Assembly (NCBI GenBank): GCA_012837925.1
Contig: DUQE01000087.1
Location: 1 to 49,141, forward strand
Reading direction: 5' to 3'
Source of the DNA: Bacillota bacterium
Lineage (GTDB): Bacteria; Bacillota; Limnochordia; Darwinibacteriales; Darwinibacteriaceae
Length of the DNA stretch: 49,141 bases
Under the pieces are notes generated by a model. It saw only the letters and a list, made by a program, of their open reading frames with translations. It was not told the origin of the DNA and did no database searches. The translations under genes and the position numbers were made by a program. Positions 1-8,582 of the stretch are shown piece by piece; positions within the stretch are counted from its first letter, which is position 1; the number at the start of each line of letters is the position of its first letter.

Positions 1-732
1 GGCCAGATCCTCATTTTCTCCAATAGCATACATCGCCTCGCCAGACCAGGTCAGAGCCAGGACTGCTTCACCAGCAACCATTTTGTCCTTTCCTTCATCC
101 ACAACATAGGCCAGGACTAAAGGCTTTTGCTGTTTGAGAAGTTCACCAGCCTCGGCCAGTTCCCCGAGATCCGAGGTGTTGATGGAGTAGCCCAACCTGA
201 GCAGGGCTGCCCCAATCGAGTCGCGCTGGCTGTCGAGCATAAGAATCTCCTTGGAGTACTTGGGATCCCAGAGCACATCCCAACTGTCGATTTCCTCGTC
301 CACCATGGTCGTGTTGTAGAGAATTCCCAGCGTTCCCCATAGATAAGGCAGAGAGTACTCGTTGTTGGGGTCATATTTCGTGCCCATCAGGCGTTTATCC
401 AGATGCTTGTGGTTGGGAATCTTGTTTAGGTCAATCTTCTCCAGCATGTCTTCTTCCAGCATCCTAGTGAGCATGTACTCCGACGGAAAGATCACATCAT
501 AGCTGCTTCCACCGGATTTGATCTTCACATACATGTCTTCGTTGGTGGAATAGGTGTCATAAACAACCTTCATATTGAACTCTTTTTCAAACTCCCCAAG
601 GACGTCTTCGTCAATATAGTCTCCCCAGTTATAGACATAGAGCGTTGGTTTTTCCTGTCCGCACCCGGTCAAAACGAGACTAAGCGTCACCAAACTTAGC
701 ATCAAAAGAACGAATCTGCTTTTTTGAACCAT
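1..732 (-). CDS. potD: PotD, spermidine/putrescine ABC transporter substrate-binding lipoprotein (partial, C-terminus outside window)
   Basis: The frame is open from about 732 down to base 1, so 244 residues are seen and the C-terminus is missing. The N-terminus is a lipoprotein signal: a basic start, a long Leu-rich stretch and the lipobox LTGC with Cys24, so the protein should be tethered to a membrane facing the periplasm. The mature part begins TLYVYNWGDYID, typical of PotD/PotF polyamine binders. Two starts are possible: ATG at 741, lying almost on the GGGAAGGA ribosome site, and ATG at 732, with about nine bases of spacing, which I prefer. It is the last gene of xre-potABCD. Its start overlaps the end of potC by about 53 bases, which is long for this operon type. 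Confidence 0.93.
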   Translation of the reverse strand, partial: MVQKSRFVLLMLSLVTLSLVLTGCGQEKPTLYVYNWGDYIDEDVLGEFEKEFNMKVVYDTYSTNEDMYVKIKSGGSSYDVIFPSEYMLTRMLEEDMLEKIDLNKIPNHKHLDKRLMGTKYDPNNEYSLPYLWGTLGILYNTTMVDEEIDSWDVLWDPKYSKEILMLDSQRDSIGAALLRLGYSINTSDLGELAEAGELLKQQKPLVLAYVVDEGKDKMVAGEAVLALTWSGEAMYAIGENEDLA

Positions 733-1519
733 GTCTACCATTCCTTCCCTTCTTTTCTTCCCGGGCTTGCCGGACATTGACGACAATCAAGAGCAAAAGC
801 ACAAACGTAAACATAATCGTCGACAAGGCATTGATCTTGGGGTTAATTCCCCGGCGGGCCATGGAGTAAATCGTGATGGAAAGAGTGGATACTCCCGAGC
901 CTGTTGTGAAGAAACTGATCACAAAATCATCAATCGAAAGGGTAAACGCTAAGAGCAATCCGGTGATAATTCCCGGCATGATCTCTGGAATGATCACCTT
1001 CCACAGAGCCTGAACCGGCGTCGACCCAAGATCCAAAGCCGCTTCATAAAGGTGCTTGTTGAGCTGCCGCAACTTTGGCAAAACCGACAAGATCACATAC
1101 GGAATGTTAAACGTGATATGAGCCAAGAGCAGTGTCAGGTAGCCCAGTCGCACGTTGGCAAAGACAAAAAGAATCATCAGCGAAATGGCGGTCACAATTT
1201 CCGGATTGAGCACAGGCAGATACGTGATGTTCATAATCAGCCTCTTTTGGATGCCCCTGGAGTTGTGAATACCAATGGCCGCCAGTGTTCCAATAATGGT
1301 GGCAATGATGGCCGAGGTGACACCAATGAACATGGTCGAGTAGAGCGAGCTCATAATCGTGCGATCCTGAAAGAGTTCCACGTACCAGCGCAGAGTGAAG
1401 CCTCCCCAGACACCGCGGGAGCGAGAGTCGTTAAAGGAGTACACCATCAAGACTGCGATGGGCATGTAGAGAAAGGCAAAGACGAGGTAGATGTAGCTTC
1501 TCTTTAGGAACCTTACCAT
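680..1519 (-). CDS. potC: PotC, spermidine/putrescine ABC transporter permease
   Basis: A 279-residue inner-membrane permease of the PotC/PotI type with about six hydrophobic helices. The EAA loop conserved in binding-protein-dependent permeases is visible as EAALDLGSTPVQALWKV around residues 160-175; it docks onto the PotA ATPase. With PotB it forms the polyamine channel. It overlaps potB by seven bases, so translation is probably coupled. The hydrophilic C-terminal tail (GRNGRHGSKKQIRSFD region) runs about 50 bases into potD in another frame. That tail may be a recent extension through loss of an earlier stop. Confidence 0.95.
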   Translation of the reverse strand: MVRFLKRSYIYLVFAFLYMPIAVLMVYSFNDSRSRGVWGGFTLRWYVELFQDRTIMSSLYSTMFIGVTSAIIATIIGTLAAIGIHNSRGIQKRLIMNITYLPVLNPEIVTAISLMILFVFANVRLGYLTLLLAHITFNIPYVILSVLPKLRQLNKHLYEAALDLGSTPVQALWKVIIPEIMPGIITGLLLAFTLSIDDFVISFFTTGSGVSTLSITIYSMARRGINPKINALSTIMFTFVLLLLIVVNVRQAREEKKGRNGRHGSKKQIRSFDAKFGDA

Positions 1520-2334
1520 AGCGCCACACTCTTTTCTTCCCCTTCAAAGAAGGACATTATGGCCATACTGAGCAGAATCAGAACAATCATCACAACAGAA
1601 ATTGCCGACCCAAACCCCCAGTCGCCTACAACAAGAAATTGCTGTTCAATCAGGTTACCAATCAGGGTAAACTGTCCACCGCCCAAGAGCCTTGAGATGA
1701 CAAACGTCGTCAGAGCCGGCATAAAGACCATGGTCACACCCGAGACAACCCCAGGAAGACTAAGGGGAAAGACCACCTTGGTGAAGACCCGAAAAGAGTT
1801 GGCCCCAAGATCGCCTGCGGCTTCGATGACCCCCTTGTCAATCTTGCTCAGCACGGAGTAAATGGGTAGAACCATAAAGGGCAAGAAATTGTACACCATA
1901 CCCAAGACAACAGCCGACTCGGTATAAAGAATGTTGAGCCGCGGAAGCCTGAGACTCGTGAGGAGTACATTGATGACGCCATTGCGTTCCAAAAGGGTCA
2001 GCCAGGCATAGGTTCGCAGAAGGAAGTTCATCCACATGGGAACCACGAAAAGCAACAAGATCACATTCTTACGGCTAAAGGCATTACCCGCCATTACCAT
2101 GGCAGCCGGATAGCCGATAACAAAGCAAATAACTGTACTAATCACCGCAAGACGCAGAGAACGTCCCAGTACACGCAAGTAGATGGGCTCGAAAAAGCGA
2201 TGAAAATTCTCCAAAGACCAGGTAGCTCCCGTATCTGTAGGAACAGTAAAGGCATAGTAGAGCACAAGGAACATGGGTACAACGATAAACAAGGTCATCC
2301 AGATCACATAAGGAAAGAGTGATGAGCGTTTCAT
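1513..2334 (-). CDS. potB: PotB, spermidine/putrescine ABC transporter permease
   Basis: A 273-residue permease with about six membrane helices, the partner of PotC in the polyamine importer. The EAA loop reads [20 protein letters not shown] near residues 171-190. The N-terminus ([24 protein letters not shown]) is the usual first helix of PotB/PotH proteins. The start ATG overlaps the TGA stop of potA as ATGA, the classic coupling arrangement. Length and order match the family, and nothing looks broken. Confidence 0.95.
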   Translation of the reverse strand: MKRSSLFPYVIWMTLFIVVPMFLVLYYAFTVPTDTGATWSLENFHRFFEPIYLRVLGRSLRLAVISTVICFVIGYPAAMVMAGNAFSRKNVILLLFVVPMWMNFLLRTYAWLTLLERNGVINVLLTSLRLPRLNILYTESAVVLGMVYNFLPFMVLPIYSVLSKIDKGVIEAAGDLGANSFRVFTKVVFPLSLPGVVSGVTMVFMPALTTFVISRLLGGGQFTLIGNLIEQQFLVVGDWGFGSAISVVMIVLILLSMAIMSFFEGEEKSVALW

Positions 2335-3380
2335 CCTGCGCTCACCTTCCTCATGATGTGAATGTCCATAGGTTCAAGACCTAGACCGACCCTGGTTCCT
2401 ACCGGTTCCATCAAGGTGGAGTGGACCAGCCAGGAGATTCCATCATCGGCTTCCACAAGCATCTCATAATGCACTCCCAAGAACGTCACCGAGCTCACGG
2501 TTCCGGTGAGTTTCGCATTCTCTGCCGGTATGAGCACCAAGTCTTCTGGACGAATCACGACATCAACAGGCTCGTCGGCTCCAAACCCCTTATCCACGCA
2601 GTCAAAGCTCGAGCCACCGAAGTCCACAAGAAAGTCTTTCCGCATGATTCCATCGACGATATTACTCTCTCCAATGAAATCGGCCACAAACGAGTTGGTG
2701 GGCTCGTTGTAAATGTCCACCGGTGTACCGATTTGCTGGATTCTTCCATCCTTCATCACAACCACAGTGTCAGACATGGAGAGCGCTTCTTCCTGATCAT
2801 GGGTCACAAAGACAAACGTAATTCCCAGCTGCTTTTGCATGCTCTTTAGTTCATGCTGCATTTCGCGGCGCAGTTTCAGATCAAGAGCAGCAAGCGGCTC
2901 GTCAAGAAGCAGGACTTCCGGCTCGTTAACCAGAGCTCTGGCAATAGCCACTCTCTGCTGCTGTCCGCCGCTGAGCGAGTTCACATCACGTTTTTCAAAA
3001 CCCGTGAGATTCACCTGCTCCAACATCTTGCCAACTTTTTCCTGAATGACCTTTTCGCTTAGTTTTTTGATGCGCAGGCCAAAGGCGATATTTTCAAATA
3101 CGTCGAGATGGGAGAACAAAGCGTACCGCTGAAACACGGTGTTCACACGACGTTTATAAGGCGGAAGGGTACTAATATCCTTACCTTCAAAAAGAATTTT
3201 GCCCTCTGTAGGCTGTTCAAAGCCGCCGATCAAGCGTAAGGTGGTCGTCTTTCCACAGCCGCTCGGACCCAAGAGGGTGACAAACTCATTCTTTCTAATA
3301 TACAAGTTGATGCCGTCGAGTGCCACGGTTTCGTCATAAACCTTGGACACCGATTTCAGGTCTACAATTATTTCGGACAA
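2331..3380 (-). CDS. potA: PotA, spermidine/putrescine ABC transporter ATP-binding protein
   Basis: A 349-residue cytoplasmic ATPase that powers polyamine uptake. Walker A is GPSGCGKTT (residues about 38-46), the signature is [15 protein letters not shown], Walker B is [12 protein letters not shown] and the switch histidine lies in [10 protein letters not shown]. The C-terminal part carries the TOBE-like regulatory domain (VVIRPEDL onward) usual in PotA/MalK ATPases. The start is TTG at 3380, with an AAGGGGG ribosome site about seven bases upstream. It begins only 21 bases after the xre regulator gene, so both are on one message. Confidence 0.95.
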   Translation of the reverse strand: MSEIIVDLKSVSKVYDETVALDGINLYIRKNEFVTLLGPSGCGKTTTLRLIGGFEQPTEGKILFEGKDISTLPPYKRRVNTVFQRYALFSHLDVFENIAFGLRIKKLSEKVIQEKVGKMLEQVNLTGFEKRDVNSLSGGQQQRVAIARALVNEPEVLLLDEPLAALDLKLRREMQHELKSMQKQLGITFVFVTHDQEEALSMSDTVVVMKDGRIQQIGTPVDIYNEPTNSFVADFIGESNIVDGIMRKDFLVDFGGSSFDCVDKGFGADEPVDVVIRPEDLVLIPAENAKLTGTVSSVTFLGVHYEMLVEADDGISWLVHSTLMEPVGTRVGLGLEPMDIHIMRKVSAG

Positions 3381-3401
3381 CTCCAGTCCCCCTTCCGTAA
3401 A

Positions 3402-3941
3402 CTAGAAACTTGGTGGGGTAGAAACCCACAGTACACTAGCAGGCCGTTTGCTGCTGTTAGAAAGGTAGTGACCTTCCTGGGCCGGAAAATAAAACGCCTC
3501 TCCTGTGCGAACTTTGAACTTCTTTGACCCAATGTGCAAAAGCACTTGTCCTTTCAGCACATATCCGAACTCTTCCCCATCATGGGGATCGTCGTAGGGG
3601 GTTTCGCCCCCGGGCTCAATGTGCACTAAAATGGGTTCCATAGCGTTCTTCTGGGCATTTGGTACCAGCCAGCTCATTTCACTTTTCAATTCTGGATCGC
3701 TTTTCACGGCGACATCATCCTTGGTGAACACAACTTTCTCCGGTACTTCATGGTTGAAGAAATCCTGCAAGTTGGTACCCAGAGATTCCAGAATATCGAC
3801 CAGGGTAGCAATGGAAGGTGAAGTGAGTTCACGTTCTACCTGCGATATGAAACCCTTGGTCAGCTCTGCACGGTCCGCCAACTCTTCTTGCGTCAAGTTG
3901 TGCTGCATTCGCAAGAGCCTGATTTTCTCACCGATTTTCAC
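3402..3941 (-). CDS. XRE-family transcriptional regulator with C-terminal cupin domain
   Basis: A 179-residue regulator. Residues about 5-60 form an XRE helix-turn-helix (LTQEELADRAELTKGFISQVE). Residues about 105-175 form a cupin (HIEPGGETPYDDPHDGEEFG, then GEAFYFPAQEGHYLSN). Regulators of this architecture, such as PuuR, commonly sense a small ligand through the cupin and control amine or amino-acid genes. Leading the pot operon, it is probably its polyamine-responsive repressor (inference). The start is GTG at 3941 with GGGGGAG five to six bases upstream. A consensus promoter and three phased half-sites upstream suggest autoregulation. Confidence 0.93.
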   Translation of the reverse strand: MKIGEKIRLLRMQHNLTQEELADRAELTKGFISQVERELTSPSIATLVDILESLGTNLQDFFNHEVPEKVVFTKDDVAVKSDPELKSEMSWLVPNAQKNAMEPILVHIEPGGETPYDDPHDGEEFGYVLKGQVLLHIGSKKFKVRTGEAFYFPAQEGHYLSNSSKRPASVLWVSTPPSF

Positions 3942-3972
3942 ACATGCTCCCCCGTTCCAGAGTTTTGTAACA

Positions 3973-4000
3973 CTAAACCGTTAGTTTAGAACCACTAAAC
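3973..4000 (-). promoter_or_regulatory. Operator of three phased half-sites in front of xre-pot
   Basis: Three copies of one hexamer lie at 3973-3978 (CTAAAC), 3984-3989 (GTTTAG, inverted) and 3995-4000 (CTAAAC). Each is separated by exactly five bases, giving an 11-base period. They start six bases after the -10 box of the promoter at 4007-4035, so a bound protein would cover the transcription start. The dyad pattern fits a dimeric XRE regulator; that the pot regulator is the binder is inferred. Confidence 0.72.
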
Positions 4001-4006
4001 AAATGT

Positions 4007-4035
4007 ATTGTAACGAGTGGGGGCTAGCATGTCAA
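4007..4035 (-). promoter_or_regulatory. SigmaA promoter of the xre-potABCD operon
   Basis: Read on the minus strand, the -35 box TTGACA (4035-4030) and the -10 box TACAAT (4012-4007) are separated by exactly 17 bases. This is a near-perfect housekeeping promoter. It gives a leader of about 60 bases before the GTG start of xre, and the operator half-sites sit inside that leader. Confidence 0.85.
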
Positions 4036-4128
4036 TAGTCTTGACGAACATTTTGGCGCGAAAAAGCAAGATATTTTTGGAACGGGAAAAATAGGCTGTC
4101 AAGAGAGGCTATGAAGGGGTGAGATGAG

Positions 4129-4854
4129 GTGTGGGAACTAGGAAGGGTTGTGTTCTTAGGAGCCATGGCCGGCATACTGGGCACGGGTGCAGGAGGTCTC
4201 CTTCTATCGGTCGTGCGGCGTCCGAAGGGCTGGTTATTGAGCTTTCTACTCGCCTTCTCGGCTGGAATCATGCTGGCCGTGGTCTTTCAGGATCTGATCT
4301 TGGAGGCTCTGGCCCTCGGGGGACTCACAATCACCCTGCTCGGAGTGGCGTTGGGCGTGGCAGCACTCTTCTTTATGACTCTGACCGTCGGGGAGAAGCG
4401 CCTTTCTTCCACTGGACTGATCAAGACAGGTCTCCTACTTGGGTTTGGCATTGCCCTGCACAATCTCCCCGAAGGCCTTGCTATCGGTGCAGGTTACTTC
4501 GCATCACAGGATCTCGGCCTTTCCCTGGCTCTGGCCCTCTGCGTCCACAATATCCCTGAAGGCATGGCTATGGCTGCACCGCTCTTAGCAGGAGGTTATG
4601 ACCGAACGCAAGCGGTGCTTTTGACAATCCTGGCGGGAGTTCCCATGGGAATCGGAGCCTTGGCGGGAGGACTCTTGGGCACGCTCTCCCAGCGAACCTT
4701 GGCCGGTGTCTTGGGCTTTGCCGCGGGAGCCATGCTTTTTTTGGTCTTCCACGAACTCTTGCCCGAAGCGCAGGATGGAACGCACCATATAGCCGCTACT
4801 TTTGGGGCTATCACAGGCACCTTCGTTGGACTTATTTTCTTGGTACTTGTCTAA
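4129..4854 (+). CDS. ZIP family divalent metal transporter
   Basis: A 241-residue membrane protein with about eight hydrophobic segments, of the ZIP/GufA-ZupT type that moves Zn2+ or related divalent metals. The two metal-site helices are clear: HNLPEGLAIGAGYF at about residues 109-122 and HNIPEGMAMAAPL at about 140-152. FHELLPEA near residue 208 is also a family feature. The start is GTG at 4129; an ATG four bases earlier runs into a stop. It stands alone between the divergent pot operon and the flagellin gene, and its last codons overlap the flagellin promoter. Confidence 0.92.
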   Translation: MWELGRVVFLGAMAGILGTGAGGLLLSVVRRPKGWLLSFLLAFSAGIMLAVVFQDLILEALALGGLTITLLGVALGVAALFFMTLTVGEKRLSSTGLIKTGLLLGFGIALHNLPEGLAIGAGYFASQDLGLSLALALCVHNIPEGMAMAAPLLAGGYDRTQAVLLTILAGVPMGIGALAGGLLGTLSQRTLAGVLGFAAGAMLFLVFHELLPEAQDGTHHIAATFGAITGTFVGLIFLVLV

Positions 4855-4878
4855 AGATGAGGATTAAAAAACCGATAC
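4852..4878 (+). promoter_or_regulatory. Sigma28/sigmaD-type flagellar promoter of the flagellin gene
   Basis: TAAA at 4852-4855 (overlapping the TAA stop of the ZIP gene) is followed after 15 bases by ACCGATAC at 4871-4878. The known Bacillus sigmaD pattern is TAAA-N15-GCCGATAT, so the -35 is exact and the -10 matches six of eight positions. The start codon of flagellin lies about 25 bases downstream. Confidence 0.75.
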
Positions 4879-4903
4879 AGTAGTATGGGGGAGGTGGCAA
4901 AAT

Positions 4904-5743
4904 GTGAACGTGTTCTACCTAGCGGGGCTAAGAGCAGTAGGTGCTTTTCGAGCAGCGCAAGCGGATTACGTCCGAGCGATGGAACGCATTTCTACTGGCC
5001 TGCGCATTAACCGAGCCGCCGACGATCCTTCGGGTCTAGCTATCTCCGAGCGCATGCGAGCCCAAATCCGTGGTTTAAGGCAAGCGTCGAGAAATGCCCA
5101 AGACGCTATTTCCATGCTAAATGTGGCCGATGGTGCACTCAATGAGACACATGCCATCTTGCATCGTCTCAGAGAAATCGCCGTCTACTCCTCCACTGGC
5201 ACCCTCACGGAAGCGGAACGCAACGCGCTGCAACTGGAGTTTGACGAGTTGGTCAAAGCCATCGATGACATTGGGGGCAACACGCAGTTCAATACCATTC
5301 CACTTCTGAATGGCAGCCATGGTGAAGATGACCCCCTGATGATCCAGATCGGAGCCAACGCGGGGCAAAACATGGACATCAGCTTCGGTGATATGACAGC
5401 TTCGGGTTTAGGTCTCAGGGATGAAGAGGGTAACATTGTCTCTGTCAGTTCTCCGGAAGATGCCAGTGCAGCCATTGACATCGTCGATGAAGCCATCAAC
5501 AGGGTTTCCACGCAACGATCGTATATCGGTGCCAAGACAAGGCGTCTGGAGCATACCATCAACAATCTGGATAATACCGCTGTTAACCTTGCGGATGCCG
5601 AATCTAGAATCCGGGATGCAGACATTGCCGAAGAAATGATGAACCTTGTCAAGGCGCAAATCCGAATGCAAGCCTCTCTGGCCATGATCGCCCAGGCGAA
5701 TGTAAGCCAGCAAATGCTCCTCCAACTCCTCTGGCCACGCTAA
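4904..5743 (+). CDS. hag: Flagellin, short form
   Basis: A 279-residue flagellin made almost only of the conserved terminal D0/D1 regions. The N-terminal part has STGLRINRAADDPSGLAISE and the C-terminal part has ADAESRIRDADIAEEMMNL and QANVSQQMLLQLL; the variable surface domain is essentially absent. The first 20 residues (VFYLAGLRAVGAFRAAQADY) differ from the usual MRINHN-type start. The start is GTG at 4904 behind a strong GGGGGAGGTGG ribosome site; the ATG two bases earlier stops at once. No other flagellar gene is in the window. A sigma28-type promoter lies upstream and a hairpin terminator downstream. Confidence 0.95.
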   Translation: MNVFYLAGLRAVGAFRAAQADYVRAMERISTGLRINRAADDPSGLAISERMRAQIRGLRQASRNAQDAISMLNVADGALNETHAILHRLREIAVYSSTGTLTEAERNALQLEFDELVKAIDDIGGNTQFNTIPLLNGSHGEDDPLMIQIGANAGQNMDISFGDMTASGLGLRDEEGNIVSVSSPEDASAAIDIVDEAINRVSTQRSYIGAKTRRLEHTINNLDNTAVNLADAESRIRDADIAEEMMNLVKAQIRMQASLAMIAQANVSQQMLLQLLWPR

Positions 5744-5748
5744 ATGTT

Positions 5749-5798
5749 AGACTATTGTTAATGGGGTCTGTCCCCGTTAACAATAGTCTTCCTTTTTT
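5749..5798 (+). terminator. Terminator of flagellin built from a REP-like palindrome (copy A)
   Basis: An 18-pair stem with a five-base loop: AGACTATTGTTAA (5749-5761) pairs with TTAACAATAGTCT (5777-5789), and GGGG pairs with CCCC inside. A TTCCTTTTTT tract follows. It lies six bases after the flagellin stop. Its core is the palindrome also found at 31921, 31951, 40020, 40111 and 44182. Confidence 0.8.
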
Positions 5799-5874
5799 GG
5801 TGGCGAACGCGGAAAGGATTGGCGCCTTCCAGAAGCGAATATCTAGGGACAAGATTGCGAAAGGTGTGAGCGTT

Positions 5875-7314
5875 ATGGTGAAGTTTGGTACGGGTGGTTG
5901 GCGGGCTGTCATTGCTGAGGAGTTTACCTTTAATAATGTGCGCCGAGTAGCGCAGGCTGTAGCCCTTTACCTGGAAGAAATCGGACAGGCCCACAAGCCA
6001 GTGGTTGTCGGGCATGACTTGCGTTTCTTGTCGGGCCGTTTTTCGCGATCCCTTGCCGAGATCCTGGTCCATAATGGCATACAGGTCTGGTTCATCGAAC
6101 AAGTGGTGCCCACACCCATGCTCATGTACGCCGTAGACCAAGAAGGCCTGGCAATGGGAATCATGGTTACCGCATCGCACAACCCGTCTGAATATAATGG
6201 CCTCAAGATCATTGTGGAAGGCGGAAAGGACGCCCCCGTAGAGGTCACCAATCGCCTCGAGGAGATCTGCAGCACCATTCCAGACCTTCAGGCACCCCCC
6301 CTCTCCTTCACCGATGCCCTCGCACAGGGAAAAATCGTGGAGTACTCCAACAAAAACGAATACATCGACTCGCTGTTGGCACAAATAGACACACAAGCTG
6401 TACAGGCCCTAAACTTCAGGGTGCTTTTTAACCCCATGTTTGGCGTAGCCAAGGACATCATGGCCATGTGCCTGGCCTCACTGCGCTGCTCCGTCGATCT
6501 CATCAACGCTGGACGCGACACCATGTTCGGACAAAGGGCCCCAACCCCTTCCCGCGAATCGCTGCAGGACATGGAGTACATGATGAAGCAGGGACGTTAC
6601 CATATTGGAATCGCCACCGACGGCGATTCAGACCGTATTGGCCTTTATGACGAGAAAGGAAACTACATCGAAGCTAACGAGATCCTCAAGCTTCTTTACT
6701 ACTACCTCAAGGCCTACCGGGGCGAAAATGGTGGCCTTGTACGCAACGTAACGACAAGCCACGTCCTGGATCGCATCGCCCATTCCTTTGGAGAACCTGC
6801 CTACGAAGTGCCTGTAGGTTTCAAACACATCTCATCCAAGATGGACGAAGAAAACCTGCTCCTTGGAGGAGAAAGCAGTGGCGGTTTGAAGATCCGCGGT
6901 CATGTGAATGGAAAGGACGGAATCTTGGCAGCCCTTTTGGCCGTAGAAATGCTGGCCAAGACAGGTAAGAGCCTAAGCCAGCTTTTGGACGAAATTAACA
7001 AGCGCTATGGCACCCTGCACTTTGGCGAGGTCAATCTCCACTACCATCCCCAGGACAGAACGCGTCTTGATCAAATCCTGATCAAAGACAAGTACACACC
7101 GACTCTACCCTGGAAGGTGGAAAAGACGTCATACCAGGATGGAGTGAAGTTCTACTTTAACAATGACACCTGGTTTTCCATCCGCTTCTCAGGAACCGAA
7201 CCCATTTTGAGGCTGGCCTACGAGACCAACACGCCCCAAGAGGCAGAACAGCTCAAGGCCTCTGTCTTTAGCGACAGCTATCTCAATCTACCACCGCAAG
7301 AAGGAGCGATCTAA
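5875..7314 (+). CDS. Phosphoglucomutase/phosphomannomutase family protein
   Basis: A 479-residue alpha-D-phosphohexomutase that interconverts sugar 6- and 1-phosphates for polysaccharide precursors. The phosphoserine loop is TASHNPSEYNG, the Mg2+ loop is DGDSDRIG, the sugar loop GGESSGG and the phosphate-binding loop RFSGTEPILRL; all four domains are present. The frame is open further upstream into the palindrome at 5749, but ATG at 5875 with AAAGGTG upstream and the start MVKFGTGGWR fit the family. It is coupled to the nucleotidyltransferase that follows with no gap. The exact sugar cannot be told. Confidence 0.92.
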   Translation: MVKFGTGGWRAVIAEEFTFNNVRRVAQAVALYLEEIGQAHKPVVVGHDLRFLSGRFSRSLAEILVHNGIQVWFIEQVVPTPMLMYAVDQEGLAMGIMVTASHNPSEYNGLKIIVEGGKDAPVEVTNRLEEICSTIPDLQAPPLSFTDALAQGKIVEYSNKNEYIDSLLAQIDTQAVQALNFRVLFNPMFGVAKDIMAMCLASLRCSVDLINAGRDTMFGQRAPTPSRESLQDMEYMMKQGRYHIGIATDGDSDRIGLYDEKGNYIEANEILKLLYYYLKAYRGENGGLVRNVTTSHVLDRIAHSFGEPAYEVPVGFKHISSKMDEENLLLGGESSGGLKIRGHVNGKDGILAALLAVEMLAKTGKSLSQLLDEINKRYGTLHFGEVNLHYHPQDRTRLDQILIKDKYTPTLPWKVEKTSYQDGVKFYFNNDTWFSIRFSGTEPILRLAYETNTPQEAEQLKASVFSDSYLNLPPQEGAI

Positions 7315-8037
7315 TTGCTTGGAGTCATTCTAGCAGCCGGGAAAGGTACCCGCCTAAAGGAACTAGGCCAGGATATACCTAAGGCGCTTTTGCCCATTGG
7401 CAAGAAAACATGTCTGGAACACATTATTTTGGGAATGAAAGAGGCTGGCATACGCCGCTTTGGTATCGTGATCGGTCATTTAGGGGAGATGATCGAGGAG
7501 AGATACGGCTCAGGCGAATCACTCGGCGTGGAAATCAACTACCTCAAGCAAGACCTGAGTGTCTATGGAACAGGCAGGGCTGTGCTCTTGGCCAAAGAAC
7601 TTGCCGGTGACAGTCCCCTGATGGTGTCTTATGGAGACATCATCATTGAGCCTAGCAACTACCAAGCGATGCTCGAACTTGCCCGCCTGGAGCAAACCTG
7701 TGTAAGCTCGGTGAACTGGATGGACGATCCTTCTGCGGGTGCAGCCGTCTACTTTAATGAAGAGGGATTTCTGGAAGACATCATAGAAAAGCCTCCCAAA
7801 GGTTCTTCCACAACCAATTGGAACAACGCCGGAGTCTATGTCTTTCAGCCCATCATCTTTGATTATCTAGCCCAGCTCGGTGCGTCCAAAAGAGGCGAAT
7901 ATGAACTTTCAGGAGCCCTTCGCATGATGGTTCAAGCAAAGGTGCCGGTTAAGGCACACAAGATCACCGGGTACTGGAAGGATATCGGCACTCCAGAAGA
8001 CGTCATCGCTATACGGCATTTGCTCGGCGATAAGTAA
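7315..8037 (+). CDS. Sugar-phosphate nucleotidyltransferase
   Basis: A 240-residue NTP transferase of the RfbA/GlmU N-terminal fold. The signature VILAAGKGTRLKELGQDIPKALLPI fills the N-terminus; YGTGRAV and the YGDIII metal-site segment follow. It activates a hexose 1-phosphate to an NDP-sugar, probably the product of the mutase just upstream. The start is TTG at 7315, directly after the TAA of the mutase, with AAGGAG 10 bases upstream inside that gene. Length is normal for enzymes without a C-terminal acyltransferase domain. Confidence 0.9.
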   Translation: MLGVILAAGKGTRLKELGQDIPKALLPIGKKTCLEHIILGMKEAGIRRFGIVIGHLGEMIEERYGSGESLGVEINYLKQDLSVYGTGRAVLLAKELAGDSPLMVSYGDIIIEPSNYQAMLELARLEQTCVSSVNWMDDPSAGAAVYFNEEGFLEDIIEKPPKGSSTTNWNNAGVYVFQPIIFDYLAQLGASKRGEYELSGALRMMVQAKVPVKAHKITGYWKDIGTPEDVIAIRHLLGDK

Positions 8038-8039
8038 GA

Positions 8040-8067
8040 AAAAAGTCCGCCATCAGGTGGACTTTTT
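8040..8067. terminator. Bidirectional terminator between nucleotidyltransferase and Nudix genes
   Basis: AAAAAGTCCGCC (8040-8051) pairs with GGTGGACTTTTT (8056-8067) around a four-base loop, giving A and T runs on both sides so it can stop transcription from both converging genes. The TGA stop of the Nudix gene lies in the loop. Confidence 0.88.
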
Positions 8068-8541
8068 GCGTAGATACTTAAAAATCGAAATAATGGTCTT
8101 GGCATCATTGATGCCTCCGTTATCGATCATTTCTTCCACTTCACTTAGGGGCATCCAGCGTACCTTAATGTCCTCGCCATCATCGAGATTCTGTTCACCT
8201 TTCGTGATCTCACTGGCTAAGAACAGATACAAGATCTCATTGGTATAACCTGGCGTGGGATAAATATGCCCCAGAGTCTCCCAATGCTTGGCCGAATAAC
8301 CCGTCTCTTCTTGCAGTTCCCGCTGAGCACATTCGATGGGTGGTTCAGAGCGATCAATAGTTCCTGCTGGAATCTCAAGCATCAGGCGTCCTGCGGCCGG
8401 TCTATACTGCTCAACCAGGAGAACTTTATCATCCTGAACCACTAAAGTCGCGGCCGCTCCCGGATGATCCACCATCTTAAACTGCATGACCCTGTTTCCA
8501 ACCCACAAATCCTTTGTTATAAATCTAAACACAGCCATCAC
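8053..8541 (-). CDS. Nudix hydrolase, ADP-ribose pyrophosphatase-like
   Basis: A hydrolase of up to 162 residues. The Nudix box is complete: G-x5-E then REL-QEE-TGY (GTIDRSE ... RELQEETGY, residues about 61-83), the Mg2+ site that cleaves nucleoside diphosphates linked to another group. The segment VLLVEQYRPAAGRLMLEIPAG is typical of ADP-ribose/NudF-type members. The start is uncertain: GTG 8541, ATG 8538, or GTG 8532, the last with the best spacing to GAGGTG. It converges on the nucleotidyltransferase and shares its terminator. Confidence 0.9.
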   Translation of the reverse strand: MMAVFRFITKDLWVGNRVMQFKMVDHPGAAATLVVQDDKVLLVEQYRPAAGRLMLEIPAGTIDRSEPPIECAQRELQEETGYSAKHWETLGHIYPTPGYTNEILYLFLASEITKGEQNLDDGEDIKVRWMPLSEVEEMIDNGGINDAKTIISIFKYLRKKST

Positions 8542-8582
8542 CTCATGTCTCTAATTCTGGGAAAACCACCAGACTCCTGTTG

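Noticed and set aside
5755-5874. N-terminal extension of the phosphohexomutase starting at 5755
   Set aside because: It would be translated from inside the terminator palindrome; ATG 5875 has a ribosome site and matches the family start.
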